Origin: Candidatus Lernaella stagnicola
GTDB taxonomy: Bacteria > Lernaellota > Lernaellaia > Lernaellales > Lernaellaceae
Direction of reading: 5' to 3'
NCBI GenBank assembly: GCA_030765525.1
Contig: JAVCCK010000010.1
Span: 533,375-597,374 of the forward strand
Length of the DNA stretch: 64,000 bases
This document shows, one piece after another, positions 8,351 through 16,676 of this stretch. Every line of letters begins with the position of its first letter. Positions within the stretch are counted from its first letter, which is position 1. The position numbers and the translations under genes are program-made. The notes under the pieces are model-generated. The model had not been told where the DNA came from. It saw only the letters and a list, made by a program, of their open reading frames with translations, and made no database searches.

Positions 8351-9151
8351 GTGGTTCAAGTGGATGTTTTCTGGAGTTACGCGTTGGGCGCGAGTATGGC
8401 CTCGGCGGCTTTTCGGCAGCTTGAACCGGTCGAAAAGCCCAGCACGTCGCCGTTTTTCGTAAAAAACCTGTTGTATCTATCGTGCCTGTTCGCGCCGTCG
8501 GGCATTTACTTGCTGTGGAACTTCCCGGGTTGGGAGACGATGTTCGTCTTCGACCGCAACCTGTGGGGATGGCTGGTGGCGGCTTTCGCCATCACCAACG
8601 TGACACAGGGGATACTCGGCTTCTATGTGAGCTACTGGCTGCTGCGTCGCGGGCGCGTATACCTAGCCAACCTGCAGTGGGTGCTTGGCTACTTCTGCAT
8701 GTTCTTTATTTTGGTGCACGGTTGGGACGGCACCGGTTTTCGCCGCTTCTTGTACGGCGGGACCATCGATCAATGGCGCGCCGGGGTTGAGATCCCAATG
8801 TATAAGTTCCTCTGGTCGGACGTAGCGCTGACCCTCTATGGGATGGGCTTGATCCTGCTGCCGGTGTTGTTTTGGATCATCGCGCGCTGGCTGCGCGAAG
8901 GCTATACTCTGGCCGGCGAAGCGCTGGCGGAAAAGAAACTGCCGAACGCCGACGAGATCATCAAGCGCTTCTTGTTTTCGGTGTTGGTGCTGACCTTGGG
9001 CGCGGCGATTGTCGCGTCGATCCTGATTCACCTGCTGGGTTGGTTGTGGGGCTTCGTCGCGTTTATTCCGTTGGCGTTCGTTGTGCTGTTCCGACGCGAC
9101 GGACTGGTACACAAGCAGATTGCGGCGCTGACGGTCGATCCGCGCGTCTAA
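8351..9151 (+). CDS. Multi-pass membrane protein of unknown function
   Basis: 266 residues starting at a GTG that follows the strong ribosome site GAGAGGGAGG at about 8335-8344. Six or so hydrophobic segments are visible (for example LLYLSCLFAPSGIYLLW, LWGWLVAAFAITNVTQG, VLGYFCMFFILVHGW, VALTLYGMGLILLPVLF, FSVLVLTLGAAIVASILI, GWLWGFVAFIPLAFVVL). There is a conserved-looking loop, HGWDGTGFRRFLYG. It stands alone between a minus-strand lipoprotein and mtnA. I do not recognise the family, and no enzyme motif is evident. Confidence 0.75.
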   Translation: MVQVDVFWSYALGASMASAAFRQLEPVEKPSTSPFFVKNLLYLSCLFAPSGIYLLWNFPGWETMFVFDRNLWGWLVAAFAITNVTQGILGFYVSYWLLRRGRVYLANLQWVLGYFCMFFILVHGWDGTGFRRFLYGGTIDQWRAGVEIPMYKFLWSDVALTLYGMGLILLPVLFWIIARWLREGYTLAGEALAEKKLPNADEIIKRFLFSVLVLTLGAAIVASILIHLLGWLWGFVAFIPLAFVVLFRRDGLVHKQIAALTVDPRV

Positions 9152-9186
9152 ACCGCCCGAAACAAGCGATCGTAACCTCCATTTGA

Positions 9187-9396
9187 ATAGGGAAGCGTGC
9201 TGAACATCGCCCGTATGCGCCCGGCTTGCTCGACCTGCCGCCCTATGTTGGCGACGACCGGCTGTTTGGCGTGGCGTGGGGCGACCGGATTGTCTTGTTG
9301 CGCGACGGCGAATTCTTTCACTGGTCGGCTCCGGTCGAAGGCAACAGCGCGCTCGTGGACGGCATCGATCTTATCAGCATCAACCCGGCTTCTTGA
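9187..9396 (+). pseudogene. Possible gene remnant between the membrane protein and mtnA
   Basis: The 302 bases between the membrane protein and mtnA hold no complete gene. One frame, open from 9187 to a TGA at 9394-9396, reads like real protein: RPYAPGLLDLPPYVGDD, then RLFGVAWGDRIVLLRDGEFF, then LVDGIDLISINPAS. The residues are well ordered and the codons are G/C-ending as in neighbouring genes. No good start codon or ribosome site serves this frame; the GTG at 9198 is in a different frame. It may be the tail of a decayed gene or an unrecognised small protein. Confidence 0.3.
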
Positions 9397-9453
9397 CACC
9401 ACCGGTCGCGGGCCGCTATGCAATCGAAGGTACACTTGCAACGCGGAGGCGCC

Positions 9454-10488
9454 ATGAATTTCGACACCGTCCGCTTCGACAACGAAGCCGTGATATTAAT
9501 TGACCAGCGAAAACTGCCCGCCGAGGAAACCTACCTGCGGCTGGAAACGCCCGAAGCTGTAGCCGCGGCCATCACCGACATGGTCGTGCGCGGCGCGCCC
9601 GCCATCGGCGACACCGCCGCCTACGGCTTGGCTCTGGGTGCGTTGCAGGCCGAGGACGACACCTTCGACACCCGCTGGCGCGAGATGACCGCCTTCATGG
9701 ACGCGGCGCGCCCCACGGCCGTCAACCTGCGTTGGGCGGTCGTTCGTATGGATCGACTCTACCAGGCGAAAAAGAGTGAGGGGCTTGCCGCCGTGCGCGA
9801 GGCGCTGGTGATCGAGGCCCACAAGATATGGGAAGAGGACGTCGAATCCTGCAAGCAGATGGGCGCGAACGGCGCCGAACTAATCGCGCCCGGCACGCGT
9901 ATCCTGACCCACTGCAACGCGGGCGCGTTGGCCACCGGCGGCTACGGCACGGCCCTGGGCGTGATTCGCGCCGCCCACGCCGCGGGCAACATCACCATGG
10001 TCTACGCCGACGAAACGCGCCCCTTCCTCCAAGGCGCGCGCCTGACGGCCTGGGAATTGGCCGCCGACGATATCCCCGTCACGGTGATCTCCGACAACAT
10101 GGCCGGGCACTTGATGGCGCGGGGTGAAATCGACGCGGCGGTCGTGGGCTCGGACCGCATCGCGGCCAACGGCGACATCGCCAACAAGATCGGCACCTAC
10201 ATGGTCGCGGTGCTCTGCCACCGCCACGGCCTGCCCTTTTACGTGGCTGCGCCCCTTTCGACGATCGACCGCGACTGCCCCTCCGGCGCGGAAATACCCA
10301 TCGAAGAACGGCCCGACCGCGAGGTGACGCACGTGTTCGACCAAGTGCGCATCACGCCGCCGGGCGTAGCGGTGCGCAACCCGGCCTTCGACGTTACGCC
10401 CGCCGAACTGGTCACGGCCATCGTCACCGAAAAGGGCGTGGCGTATCCGCCTTACCCGGAGTCGATTGCCGCGTTATTTGAGAAGTGA
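9454..10488 (+). CDS. mtnA: S-methyl-5-thioribose-1-phosphate isomerase
   Basis: Predicted MtnA, 344 residues, which isomerises methylthioribose-1-phosphate to methylthioribulose-1-phosphate in the methionine salvage pathway. Family signatures are complete: RGAPAIGDTAAYG near the N-terminus, THCNAGALATGGYGTALG carrying the catalytic cysteine, ADETRPFLQGARLTAWEL, GSDRIAANGDIANKIGTY with the catalytic aspartate, and a C-terminal IEERP. ATG 9454 is preferred over upstream in-frame starts because GCGGAGG lies just ahead of it. No other salvage gene is adjacent. The gene ends two bases before a convergent radical SAM gene. Confidence 0.96.
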   Translation: MNFDTVRFDNEAVILIDQRKLPAEETYLRLETPEAVAAAITDMVVRGAPAIGDTAAYGLALGALQAEDDTFDTRWREMTAFMDAARPTAVNLRWAVVRMDRLYQAKKSEGLAAVREALVIEAHKIWEEDVESCKQMGANGAELIAPGTRILTHCNAGALATGGYGTALGVIRAAHAAGNITMVYADETRPFLQGARLTAWELAADDIPVTVISDNMAGHLMARGEIDAAVVGSDRIAANGDIANKIGTYMVAVLCHRHGLPFYVAAPLSTIDRDCPSGAEIPIEERPDREVTHVFDQVRITPPGVAVRNPAFDVTPAELVTAIVTEKGVAYPPYPESIAALFEK

Positions 10489-10489
10489 G

Positions 10490-11938
10490 TTAGCTGACGT
10501 CCATCCACTTTTGGAACAGCCATTTTTCCGGCATGAGGCGGAAGAAGCGCCGGGCCAGCCGCCAACGCGCCACCGGGCGGTAGAGCCGCGCCGCGAGGCA
10601 GTACCAGGGCTTGGTGTCGTACACCTGCAATTTGCGATCGACGAAAATACTGGCGAAGTACGCGCCGGACAGCATGCGGCGGTGTGCCGCGTCGATCCAA
10701 GGCACGGCCAGCCGACCGTCGTGCAAACCCGCCCAGCCGTCGAGACGCGCGGGCGGTTGATAGCCCAGGGTTCGGGAGCGCTCGAATAACACGGTGCCTG
10801 GATACGGCGCGTAGAGGTAAAACGGACTGACCAGGGCGCGAGGGTTTTCCGCCAGCAGGCGCAGCATGAGGTCGAAACCCGCCGCCAGGTCGTCCTTGGT
10901 TTCGCCCGGCATGCCGCCCAGAAAATTGTACCACGCGGTGATGCCGCGCCGCGCCAGGCGGCGATTGAGGCGCAGCACTTGCTCGGGGCGTAGTTGCTTG
11001 TTGACCTCTTTCAGCAGCCGTTCCGAGCCCGATTCCACGCCCATGTCCAACCGCACGCAGCCGCTGCGGGCCAACAGGTCCAGTTCGTCGTCGGTAAAAC
11101 CGTCAAGCATCGCCACCTCGGCGCCCTGCACTTGGTACCGGAACGGCGCGCCCTCCCTAACCAGCCCCTCGGCCAGCTCGATCGCCCGCGCCTTCTTACC
11201 GAAAAAGTTATCGTCGACGATCGATAGATGCGCCAGATGCGGACGATCGCGGCGCAGGCGGCGCCACCGCTCGAGCACGACGTCCGCCGCTTCGCCCCGC
11301 CAGCGGCGATGGTGAAAAACGGCGTTGTAGCAATACGCGCAACCCATCGGGCAGCCGCGGCTTGTCTCGACGTAGGTCGCCGCGCGGCCCTCGATGAAAA
11401 AGTGATCGCCGCCGGGCGGCAGGTCCAGATCGACATCAGGCATCGCCGCCAGATCCACGAAGGGACGCTCGGGTTCGTGCGTGACGTTTTCACCGTCGCG
11501 GTAGCTGAGTCCCGCAATGCCTTCCGGGCCGCGCTGGGCGGCGAGGGCTTCGGCCAATTCCGCGAGGCTCTGTTCGCCTTCGCCGCGCACGACGATATCG
11601 ACGGTGGGTTCCGCCAGCACCTGCTCGGGAAACAACGTGGCGTGAATGCCGCCCCACACCACCGGGGTCGACGGCGCGAGTTTCTTAGCAAGACGCGCGG
11701 CGGCCAGCGCGTGGTTGAGCTGACTGCCGGTCACCGAGGTGAGGCCGACAAACAGCGGGCGTCGTGCCAGCGCCTCGCGCAATTCGAGCCGCCAGTCGCG
11801 GGGTAGCCGTTGGTCGACGATGCGCACTTCGTGATCGCGGCCGGCCAAGCGCACGGCGGCCAGTAGCGACAGCGGCGGCGTCGGCCGCGACTTACCGGCG
11901 TCGAAAATATTGGTCATTGGCTGCACGAGGATGATCAA
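10490..11938 (-). CDS. B12-binding-domain radical SAM protein
   Basis: 482 residues. The N-terminal half (about 1-150) is a Rossmann-like cobalamin-binding domain with PTPPLSLLAAVRLAG and VWGGIHATLFPEQVL, but the classical DxHxxG lower-ligand motif is absent, as in many members. The radical SAM motif is CPMGCAYC, preceded by VETSRG, with a VDDNFFGKK segment and ARRGITAWYNFLGGMPGE, a common BchE/magnesium-protoporphyrin-cyclase-like feature. Such enzymes often methylate or rearrange lipid or tetrapyrrole substrates. The gene stands alone between convergent mtnA and a TetR gene, so the substrate is not suggested by context. Confidence 0.88.
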   Translation of the reverse strand: MIILVQPMTNIFDAGKSRPTPPLSLLAAVRLAGRDHEVRIVDQRLPRDWRLELREALARRPLFVGLTSVTGSQLNHALAAARLAKKLAPSTPVVWGGIHATLFPEQVLAEPTVDIVVRGEGEQSLAELAEALAAQRGPEGIAGLSYRDGENVTHEPERPFVDLAAMPDVDLDLPPGGDHFFIEGRAATYVETSRGCPMGCAYCYNAVFHHRRWRGEAADVVLERWRRLRRDRPHLAHLSIVDDNFFGKKARAIELAEGLVREGAPFRYQVQGAEVAMLDGFTDDELDLLARSGCVRLDMGVESGSERLLKEVNKQLRPEQVLRLNRRLARRGITAWYNFLGGMPGETKDDLAAGFDLMLRLLAENPRALVSPFYLYAPYPGTVLFERSRTLGYQPPARLDGWAGLHDGRLAVPWIDAAHRRMLSGAYFASIFVDRKLQVYDTKPWYCLAARLYRPVARWRLARRFFRLMPEKWLFQKWMDVS

Positions 11939-12161
11939 AAGCTTCCCCCTGACGCGCGCCCAGCGTAATGTCTTTGTGCGAAGGGGTCCAGTCGGCGAAT
12001 CACCGGGACGGCGCCCCGGACCGGCCCGGATCGGAACGGGACAAGCAAAATCTCATCATGCAGTGTGGATCGGCGGACAACCGGTTGGTGACCACCCGCT
12101 TGCTTTCTTTCCTATTTTGCTACCGCGACACGCCGGACGAAAATCGATTCACTATCGCGCT

Positions 12162-12773
12162 CTACGCCTTCTCGATCCACCCGTTCACGCCCTTCTCCAA
12201 CAGCGCCAGACCTTCGTCGCCCATTGCCGCGAGGTCGGCTCGGCAATCGCCATCGTACCATTCGCGCATGACCGCGCCGATCACGCCCATCACGGCGGCG
12301 GCCAAATAATACGCATGCCGCTCGGTGCGCTTGTTCGGGGCCGTGCCCAGCAAGAGGGCTTCCTTGATCAAAGCCCGCCAATCCTCGTCGAACTGATCGC
12401 CTTTGGCGATCAACGCCGGCGAATTCCGGATAATGCGCTGCTGCCGCAAGTGTTCTTCGCGTCCTTCCATGTACAACCGCGCCATTTCCATACAGGCGCG
12501 ACGCAGCCGATCAAACGGCGCTTCGCCCGGGCGCTGGTCGCGCAGCAACTCGCGAAAGTGATCCAGGTGCAGGTCTTGGTGGGGAAACAGCACCAAAGCC
12601 TTCGTAGCGAAATAGCGGAAAAAAGTGCGCCGCGATACGTCGGCGGCCGCGGCGATTTCGCCTACTGTCGTCGCTTCGTACCCTTGCCGATCAAAAAGGA
12701 CCATCGCAGCTTCGATCAGGGCCTGCCGCGTCTTGGCTTTCTTTCGTTGACGGAGGGGCATTGTCATTTCCAT
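12162..12773 (-). CDS. TetR-family transcriptional regulator
   Basis: About 203 residues. The N-terminal helix-turn-helix is clear: RQALIEAAMVLFDRQGYEAT, then VGEIAAAADVSRRTFFRYF. The C-terminal half is a helical ligand-binding domain that is not family-specific. The frame is open to 12836, but the start at 12773 is preferred because the region from 12794 to 12825 contains an inverted repeat expected for an operator and should not be coding. An internal ATG at 12761 is also possible. It is not next to an obvious target gene, so autoregulation is the most that context supports. Upstream lies a 220-base gap (11939-12161) in which nothing was recognised. Confidence 0.88.
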   Translation of the reverse strand: MEMTMPLRQRKKAKTRQALIEAAMVLFDRQGYEATTVGEIAAAADVSRRTFFRYFATKALVLFPHQDLHLDHFRELLRDQRPGEAPFDRLRRACMEMARLYMEGREEHLRQQRIIRNSPALIAKGDQFDEDWRALIKEALLLGTAPNKRTERHAYYLAAAVMGVIGAVMREWYDGDCRADLAAMGDEGLALLEKGVNGWIEKA

Positions 12774-12793
12774 GGGTATTATTTTGAAATAGA

Positions 12794-12825
12794 TGTCACA
12801 GAGTGTCAAATAACGCCCTGTGACA
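12794..12825. promoter_or_regulatory. Operator-like inverted repeats upstream of the TetR gene
   Basis: TGTCACAG at 12794-12801 and CTGTGACA at 12818-12825 are perfect inverted copies separated by 16 bases. The left copy also forms an imperfect palindrome with the neighbouring GTGTCA (12803-12808). TetR repressors commonly bind such elements in front of their own gene. The site lies 21 bases upstream of the proposed start. Confidence 0.5.
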
Positions 12826-12916
12826 AAGGCGAACATTTGTTGAAATTATACTTTAAATTGTACGACTTGTCTCATTCGCGGGTTCAGTGGCTATCGCCGA
12901 AGCACAAGAGACGGCC

Positions 12917-12937
12917 GCCCGCATCATCCATGCGGGC
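12917..12937 (-). terminator. Possible terminator hairpin after proA
   Basis: GCCCGCAT and ATGCGGGC form a perfect 8-bp stem with a 5-base loop, about 30 bases beyond the proA stop on the minus strand. The following minus-strand bases are only weakly T-rich (GGCCGTCTCTTG), so this may be a weak terminator. Confidence 0.3.
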
Positions 12938-12966
12938 CGGGCGAACAACACGGCCGCAGGGCGGGA

Positions 12967-14223
12967 TTACTCGCGAACCTGGCCGCTGCCGAGCACGACG
13001 AATTTGCTGGTGGTCAATTCCGCCAATCCCATCGGACCGTAGGCGTGCAGCTTGGTCGTGCTGATGCCCATTTCCGCGCCGAGCCCCAATTGACCACCGT
13101 CGTTAAACCGCGTCGACGCGTTAACGACGATGCACGAGGCGTCCGCCTCCCGCAAAAAACGGGCCGCGGTGGTGTAGTTTTCCGTGATGATCGCCTCGGT
13201 ATGACCCGATCCGTGCGCCGCGATATGTGCCAATGCGTCATCCACATCCGCCACGACCGCCACCGAAAGGATCAAGTCGAGGTACTCGGCGTCCCAGTCC
13301 GCGGCTGTTGCCTCGTCGAGTTGCGGCGCCACGACGCGAGACGGCTTATCGCCGCGCAGGGCCACGCCGCAGGTAGTCAATCGCTCGGCGACCAACGGCA
13401 GGAAATCGTCGACGATGTCGCGATGCAAGAGCAAGGTCTCCAGTGCGTTGCACACACCGGGCCGATGACACTTGGCGTTTTCGACAATCGGCAGCGCCTT
13501 GGCCAAATCGGCGTCTTTGTCCACGAAGGCATGGCAAACGCCTTTGTAATGCAAAATGATCGGCACCGTCGCCGTTTGATCCACAAAGCGAATCAATCCT
13601 TCGCCGCCGCGCGGGATGACCAAATCGACCAAGCCGCGTGCCTGCAGCAAATGCCGCACGAGTTCGCGGTCGGTGTCGCCGATCACCTGCACCGCCGCCG
13701 CCGGCAGACCGCTTTCGCCCACGGCCGCCGCCGCGATGGCGCCCAGCACGCGGTTGGAGTTCGCCGCCTCCGAGCCGCCGCGCAACACGACCGCGTTACC
13801 GCTTTTCAAGCATAGCGTCGCCGCATCGATGACTACATTGGGCCGCGACTCGAACACGATGCCGATCACGCCCAGCGGCACGCGCATCCGACCGACGCGC
13901 AACCCGTTAGGCCGCGTTTTGAGGTCGAATACGTCGCCGATCGGATCGGGCAACGCGACGATCTCTTCCACGGAGCGGGCGACGTCCTCGATGCGCTCGG
14001 GCGTCAGGGTCAGGCGATCGATAAGTGCCGCCGAGAGGCCCTTTTCGGCCGCCGCCGCGATGTCCTTCTGGTTTTCGGCAACGATTTCGGCGCTGCGGTC
14101 CCGCAATGCCGCCGCGATCCGCTCCAGCGCCGCATCCTTTTGCGCGGTGGTCGCTACGGCCAAAACCCGCGCCGCTTGGCGGGAGGCTTTCAGCATGTCG
14201 TGAATGATCTCTTGCTTCGTCAT
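12967..14223 (-). CDS. proA: Gamma-glutamyl phosphate reductase
   Basis: 418 residues, full length for ProA, which reduces glutamyl-5-phosphate to glutamate semialdehyde with NADPH in proline synthesis. It belongs to the aldehyde dehydrogenase superfamily: GVIGIVFESRPNVVIDAA, the glycine-rich LRGGSEAANSN, and the catalytic cysteine in HRPGVCNALET are all present. It is preceded by proB with only nine bases between them, making the standard proBA operon read on the minus strand. No unusual features were seen. Confidence 0.96.
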   Translation of the reverse strand: MTKQEIIHDMLKASRQAARVLAVATTAQKDAALERIAAALRDRSAEIVAENQKDIAAAAEKGLSAALIDRLTLTPERIEDVARSVEEIVALPDPIGDVFDLKTRPNGLRVGRMRVPLGVIGIVFESRPNVVIDAATLCLKSGNAVVLRGGSEAANSNRVLGAIAAAAVGESGLPAAAVQVIGDTDRELVRHLLQARGLVDLVIPRGGEGLIRFVDQTATVPIILHYKGVCHAFVDKDADLAKALPIVENAKCHRPGVCNALETLLLHRDIVDDFLPLVAERLTTCGVALRGDKPSRVVAPQLDEATAADWDAEYLDLILSVAVVADVDDALAHIAAHGSGHTEAIITENYTTAARFLREADASCIVVNASTRFNDGGQLGLGAEMGISTTKLHAYGPMGLAELTTSKFVVLGSGQVRE

Positions 14224-14232
14224 ATCGACTCC

Positions 14233-15357
14233 TTACCCGGTCAGCACGATATTGTCGCGATGGATCACTCGATCGCCGTACGTGAAGCCGAGGGTTTTTT
14301 CGATTTCGTCGCCCCGTTTGCCGATGATTTTCTCCAACGCGGGCCGACCGTAGCGCACGACGCCGCGACCGATTTCCTTGCCCCGTTGGTCCACCAGTTT
14401 GATGACCGCGCCGCGGGCGAAATCGCCGGTGAGCCTGACAATGCCGCTGGGCAGCAGGCTGTGGTGGCCCATCGTCATCGCCTCGACGGCCCCGTCATCC
14501 AATACCAGTTCCCCGGCCACCAGCGCCGCATTGGCCAGCCAACGCTCGCGACCGCTCAATCCGCGCTCGGAGGGCGGCACGTACGTACCGGTCGGCCGCC
14601 CCGCCAACACCGCCTGCAGGACCGAGCCGCGACCCCGCGCGATCACGCAGTGGATTCCATAGTTGTGGCAAAGCTGCGCCGCTTCCAACTTGGAACGCAT
14701 GCCGCCCTTGCCGAACGCGCTGGGCTTGCCGTTGGTGATTTCCAGCATCTCCTCCAGCGAGCGGTCGAGGCGTTCGATCACTTTCGCGTCCGGGTTTTCG
14801 CGCGGATCGCTGTCGTACAGCCCGTCGACATTGGTCAGCAGCACCAGCAAATCAGCGCCGACCAATCCCGCCACCAGGGCCGAGAGTTGATCGTTGTCGC
14901 CGAACTGAATTTCGTCCACGGCCACCGAGTCGTTTTCGTTGATGATCGGCACGGCGCCCAACTCAAGCAGACGCTGCAAAGTCTCGCGGGCGTTCAAATA
15001 ACGTCGGCGGTCCTCCAAATCGTCCCGCGACAACAGCACCTGGCCGACCGGCACGCCCAGCGTCGAGAGCAGCCGCTGGTACAAACCCATCAGTTGCGAT
15101 TGGCCGATGGAGGCCAGCGCCTGCTTGTCCTGAATGCGCACCGGCGGCTCGTCTCGGCCGATGCGCAGGCTGCCCATGGCGATGGCGCCGGAGGAAACGA
15201 GCACGGTTTCGACGCCGTCTCGTCGCCAGCGACCGATCGTCGTCGCCAACTTGCCGAGAAAACCCAGGCGAACCAGGCCCTCCTCGTTAATGATCGAACT
15301 GCTGCCGACCTTGACGACAATGCGGCGCAACGCGGTGGGATCGAATCGCTTTGGCAA
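14233..15357 (-). CDS. proB: Glutamate 5-kinase with PUA domain
   Basis: 374 residues. The amino-acid kinase domain comes first (VVKVGSSSIINEEGLV; VSSGAIAMG; INENDSVAVDEIQFGDND; LTNVDGLYDSDP; GKGGMRSKLEAA), then a C-terminal PUA domain from about 285 (FARGAVIKLVDQRG, IGRGVVRYG). It phosphorylates glutamate as the first and feedback-controlled step of proline synthesis. The start is a TTG with AAGGAG six bases upstream. proA follows immediately. The 158 bases between this gene and the divergent TPR gene should contain both promoters; none was unambiguous. Confidence 0.96.
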   Translation of the reverse strand: MPKRFDPTALRRIVVKVGSSSIINEEGLVRLGFLGKLATTIGRWRRDGVETVLVSSGAIAMGSLRIGRDEPPVRIQDKQALASIGQSQLMGLYQRLLSTLGVPVGQVLLSRDDLEDRRRYLNARETLQRLLELGAVPIINENDSVAVDEIQFGDNDQLSALVAGLVGADLLVLLTNVDGLYDSDPRENPDAKVIERLDRSLEEMLEITNGKPSAFGKGGMRSKLEAAQLCHNYGIHCVIARGRGSVLQAVLAGRPTGTYVPPSERGLSGRERWLANAALVAGELVLDDGAVEAMTMGHHSLLPSGIVRLTGDFARGAVIKLVDQRGKEIGRGVVRYGRPALEKIIGKRGDEIEKTLGFTYGDRVIHRDNIVLTG

Positions 15358-15516
15358 TCCAGGCTCCTTTTCGTGAATGAGCGATAAACAAAAAGTATAG
15401 AAAGCCCTGCGGCGGCCTGCAATGCGGCGGCGCGATTTTACCGGCGGCGATCATTGCGCACGGGCGGCCGCGATAGGGCCTTGCCCGCGTTTCCATCGCT
15501 CGCCTAAGCTGGGCGC

Positions 15517-16662
15517 ATGAAAACCTTTGTCCTCACGCTTGCTTTGTGTGTGCTGACGGTTGGCCTGTGCGTCGCCGCCGAAAAGCCCACCCAGCTTTAT
15601 CAGGAGGCGTTGCGTCTCCAGCGCGAGGGTAAACCCGCCGAGGCAACCGAGATGCTGTGGCGCATTGTAAACGAACACGGCGAGGATTCGCTCGTGCCCT
15701 ATGCGCTGCTGCAAATCGGCAAAATCAGCGAGACCGACCTGGGCGACTACGACACCGCCGTGAGTATCTACCAACGCATCGTGGCCGAAAGCAGCGCCGC
15801 CGGGGCGTTGCGGCGTGCCAAAGCGAGATTGCGCACGCTGGAACATGAGCGCCGAAGCGGCGACGTACCGTTGCGCGCCTACCACCAGGTGTTGCGCGAT
15901 TACCAGCGCCTCGGTAGCGACGAAGCGCTGCGTCGCATGAAAGACCTCGTGGCCAAACACGCCGATTTCGGCGAACTGGACAAAGCCCTGCTCTGGATCG
16001 GTGACGAACATCTGCGACGTGACGATTTCGCCGCCGCCACCGAATGGTTCGGAATACTCCGCGACAAATTCCCGCAGTCACGGTCCGCATTGCTGGCGAC
16101 CTTCCGCATCGCCACGGCGTGGCTCGAAGCCGGCGAACTCGACGCCGCCGAAGCCGAATTCCGTCGGCTCGCGGAATTCACCGCCATCGAACCGCGCGCC
16201 CCACAACTCGTCGAAGCCCATCTGGCCATGGTGCACCGCTTTCGGCAGTGGCGGGCGCTCTATCAACTGTCGTTGTTGATTGCCGTGGGTATGCTGGTCG
16301 TTTGGCTGGTGGGAACGCGATGGCCCGCCGTGACTGCGAAGCACGTGATGGGAGGGTTGGTGGACGCCGCGCCGGTGGCGCTGGTTGCGGCCGCGGGATC
16401 GGTATGGCTGGCTTCCATCAATGCGCCGCAGTGGAAAGAGGTTGCCTGGGCCGGAGCGGCGCTCGCCGTCGGCGCGGGGCTAAACCACTTGTTCGTGGCT
16501 ACACGCGGCTTGTCCCGACGGGGCAAGGCGATTTGGCTGGCCTTGATGTTTATAACGGCGTTGAGCTTCGTCTACGCGGTGTACTACCAGACCGACATGA
16601 TCAATCAAATGTACCATTCCATTGAATACGAGGCGCGCTACATGATGTCGAACAGCGGCTGA
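15517..16662 (+). CDS. TPR-containing membrane protein
   Basis: 381 residues with an N-terminal signal peptide (MKTFVLTLALCVLTVGLCVAA). TPR-like helical repeats follow (YQEALRLQREGKPAEATEM; YALLQIGKISETDLGDYDTA; WIGDEHLRRDDFAAATEWF; IATAWLEAGELDAAEAEF). The C-terminal third has four hydrophobic segments starting near residue 249 (LYQLSLLIAVGMLVVWLVG). The TPR part would be periplasmic and anchored by the C-terminal membrane helices, probably as a protein-protein scaffold. It is single-gene, divergent from proBA and convergent with the metallophosphatase. Exact partner unknown. Confidence 0.75.
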   Translation: MKTFVLTLALCVLTVGLCVAAEKPTQLYQEALRLQREGKPAEATEMLWRIVNEHGEDSLVPYALLQIGKISETDLGDYDTAVSIYQRIVAESSAAGALRRAKARLRTLEHERRSGDVPLRAYHQVLRDYQRLGSDEALRRMKDLVAKHADFGELDKALLWIGDEHLRRDDFAAATEWFGILRDKFPQSRSALLATFRIATAWLEAGELDAAEAEFRRLAEFTAIEPRAPQLVEAHLAMVHRFRQWRALYQLSLLIAVGMLVVWLVGTRWPAVTAKHVMGGLVDAAPVALVAAAGSVWLASINAPQWKEVAWAGAALAVGAGLNHLFVATRGLSRRGKAIWLALMFITALSFVYAVYYQTDMINQMYHSIEYEARYMMSNSG

Positions 16663-16676
16663 CGGGCTCGGCGCCC

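Noticed and set aside
11939..12161. Frames across the gap between the radical SAM and TetR genes
   Set aside because: No ribosome site, no protein-like pattern, and frames run into both neighbours as antisense.
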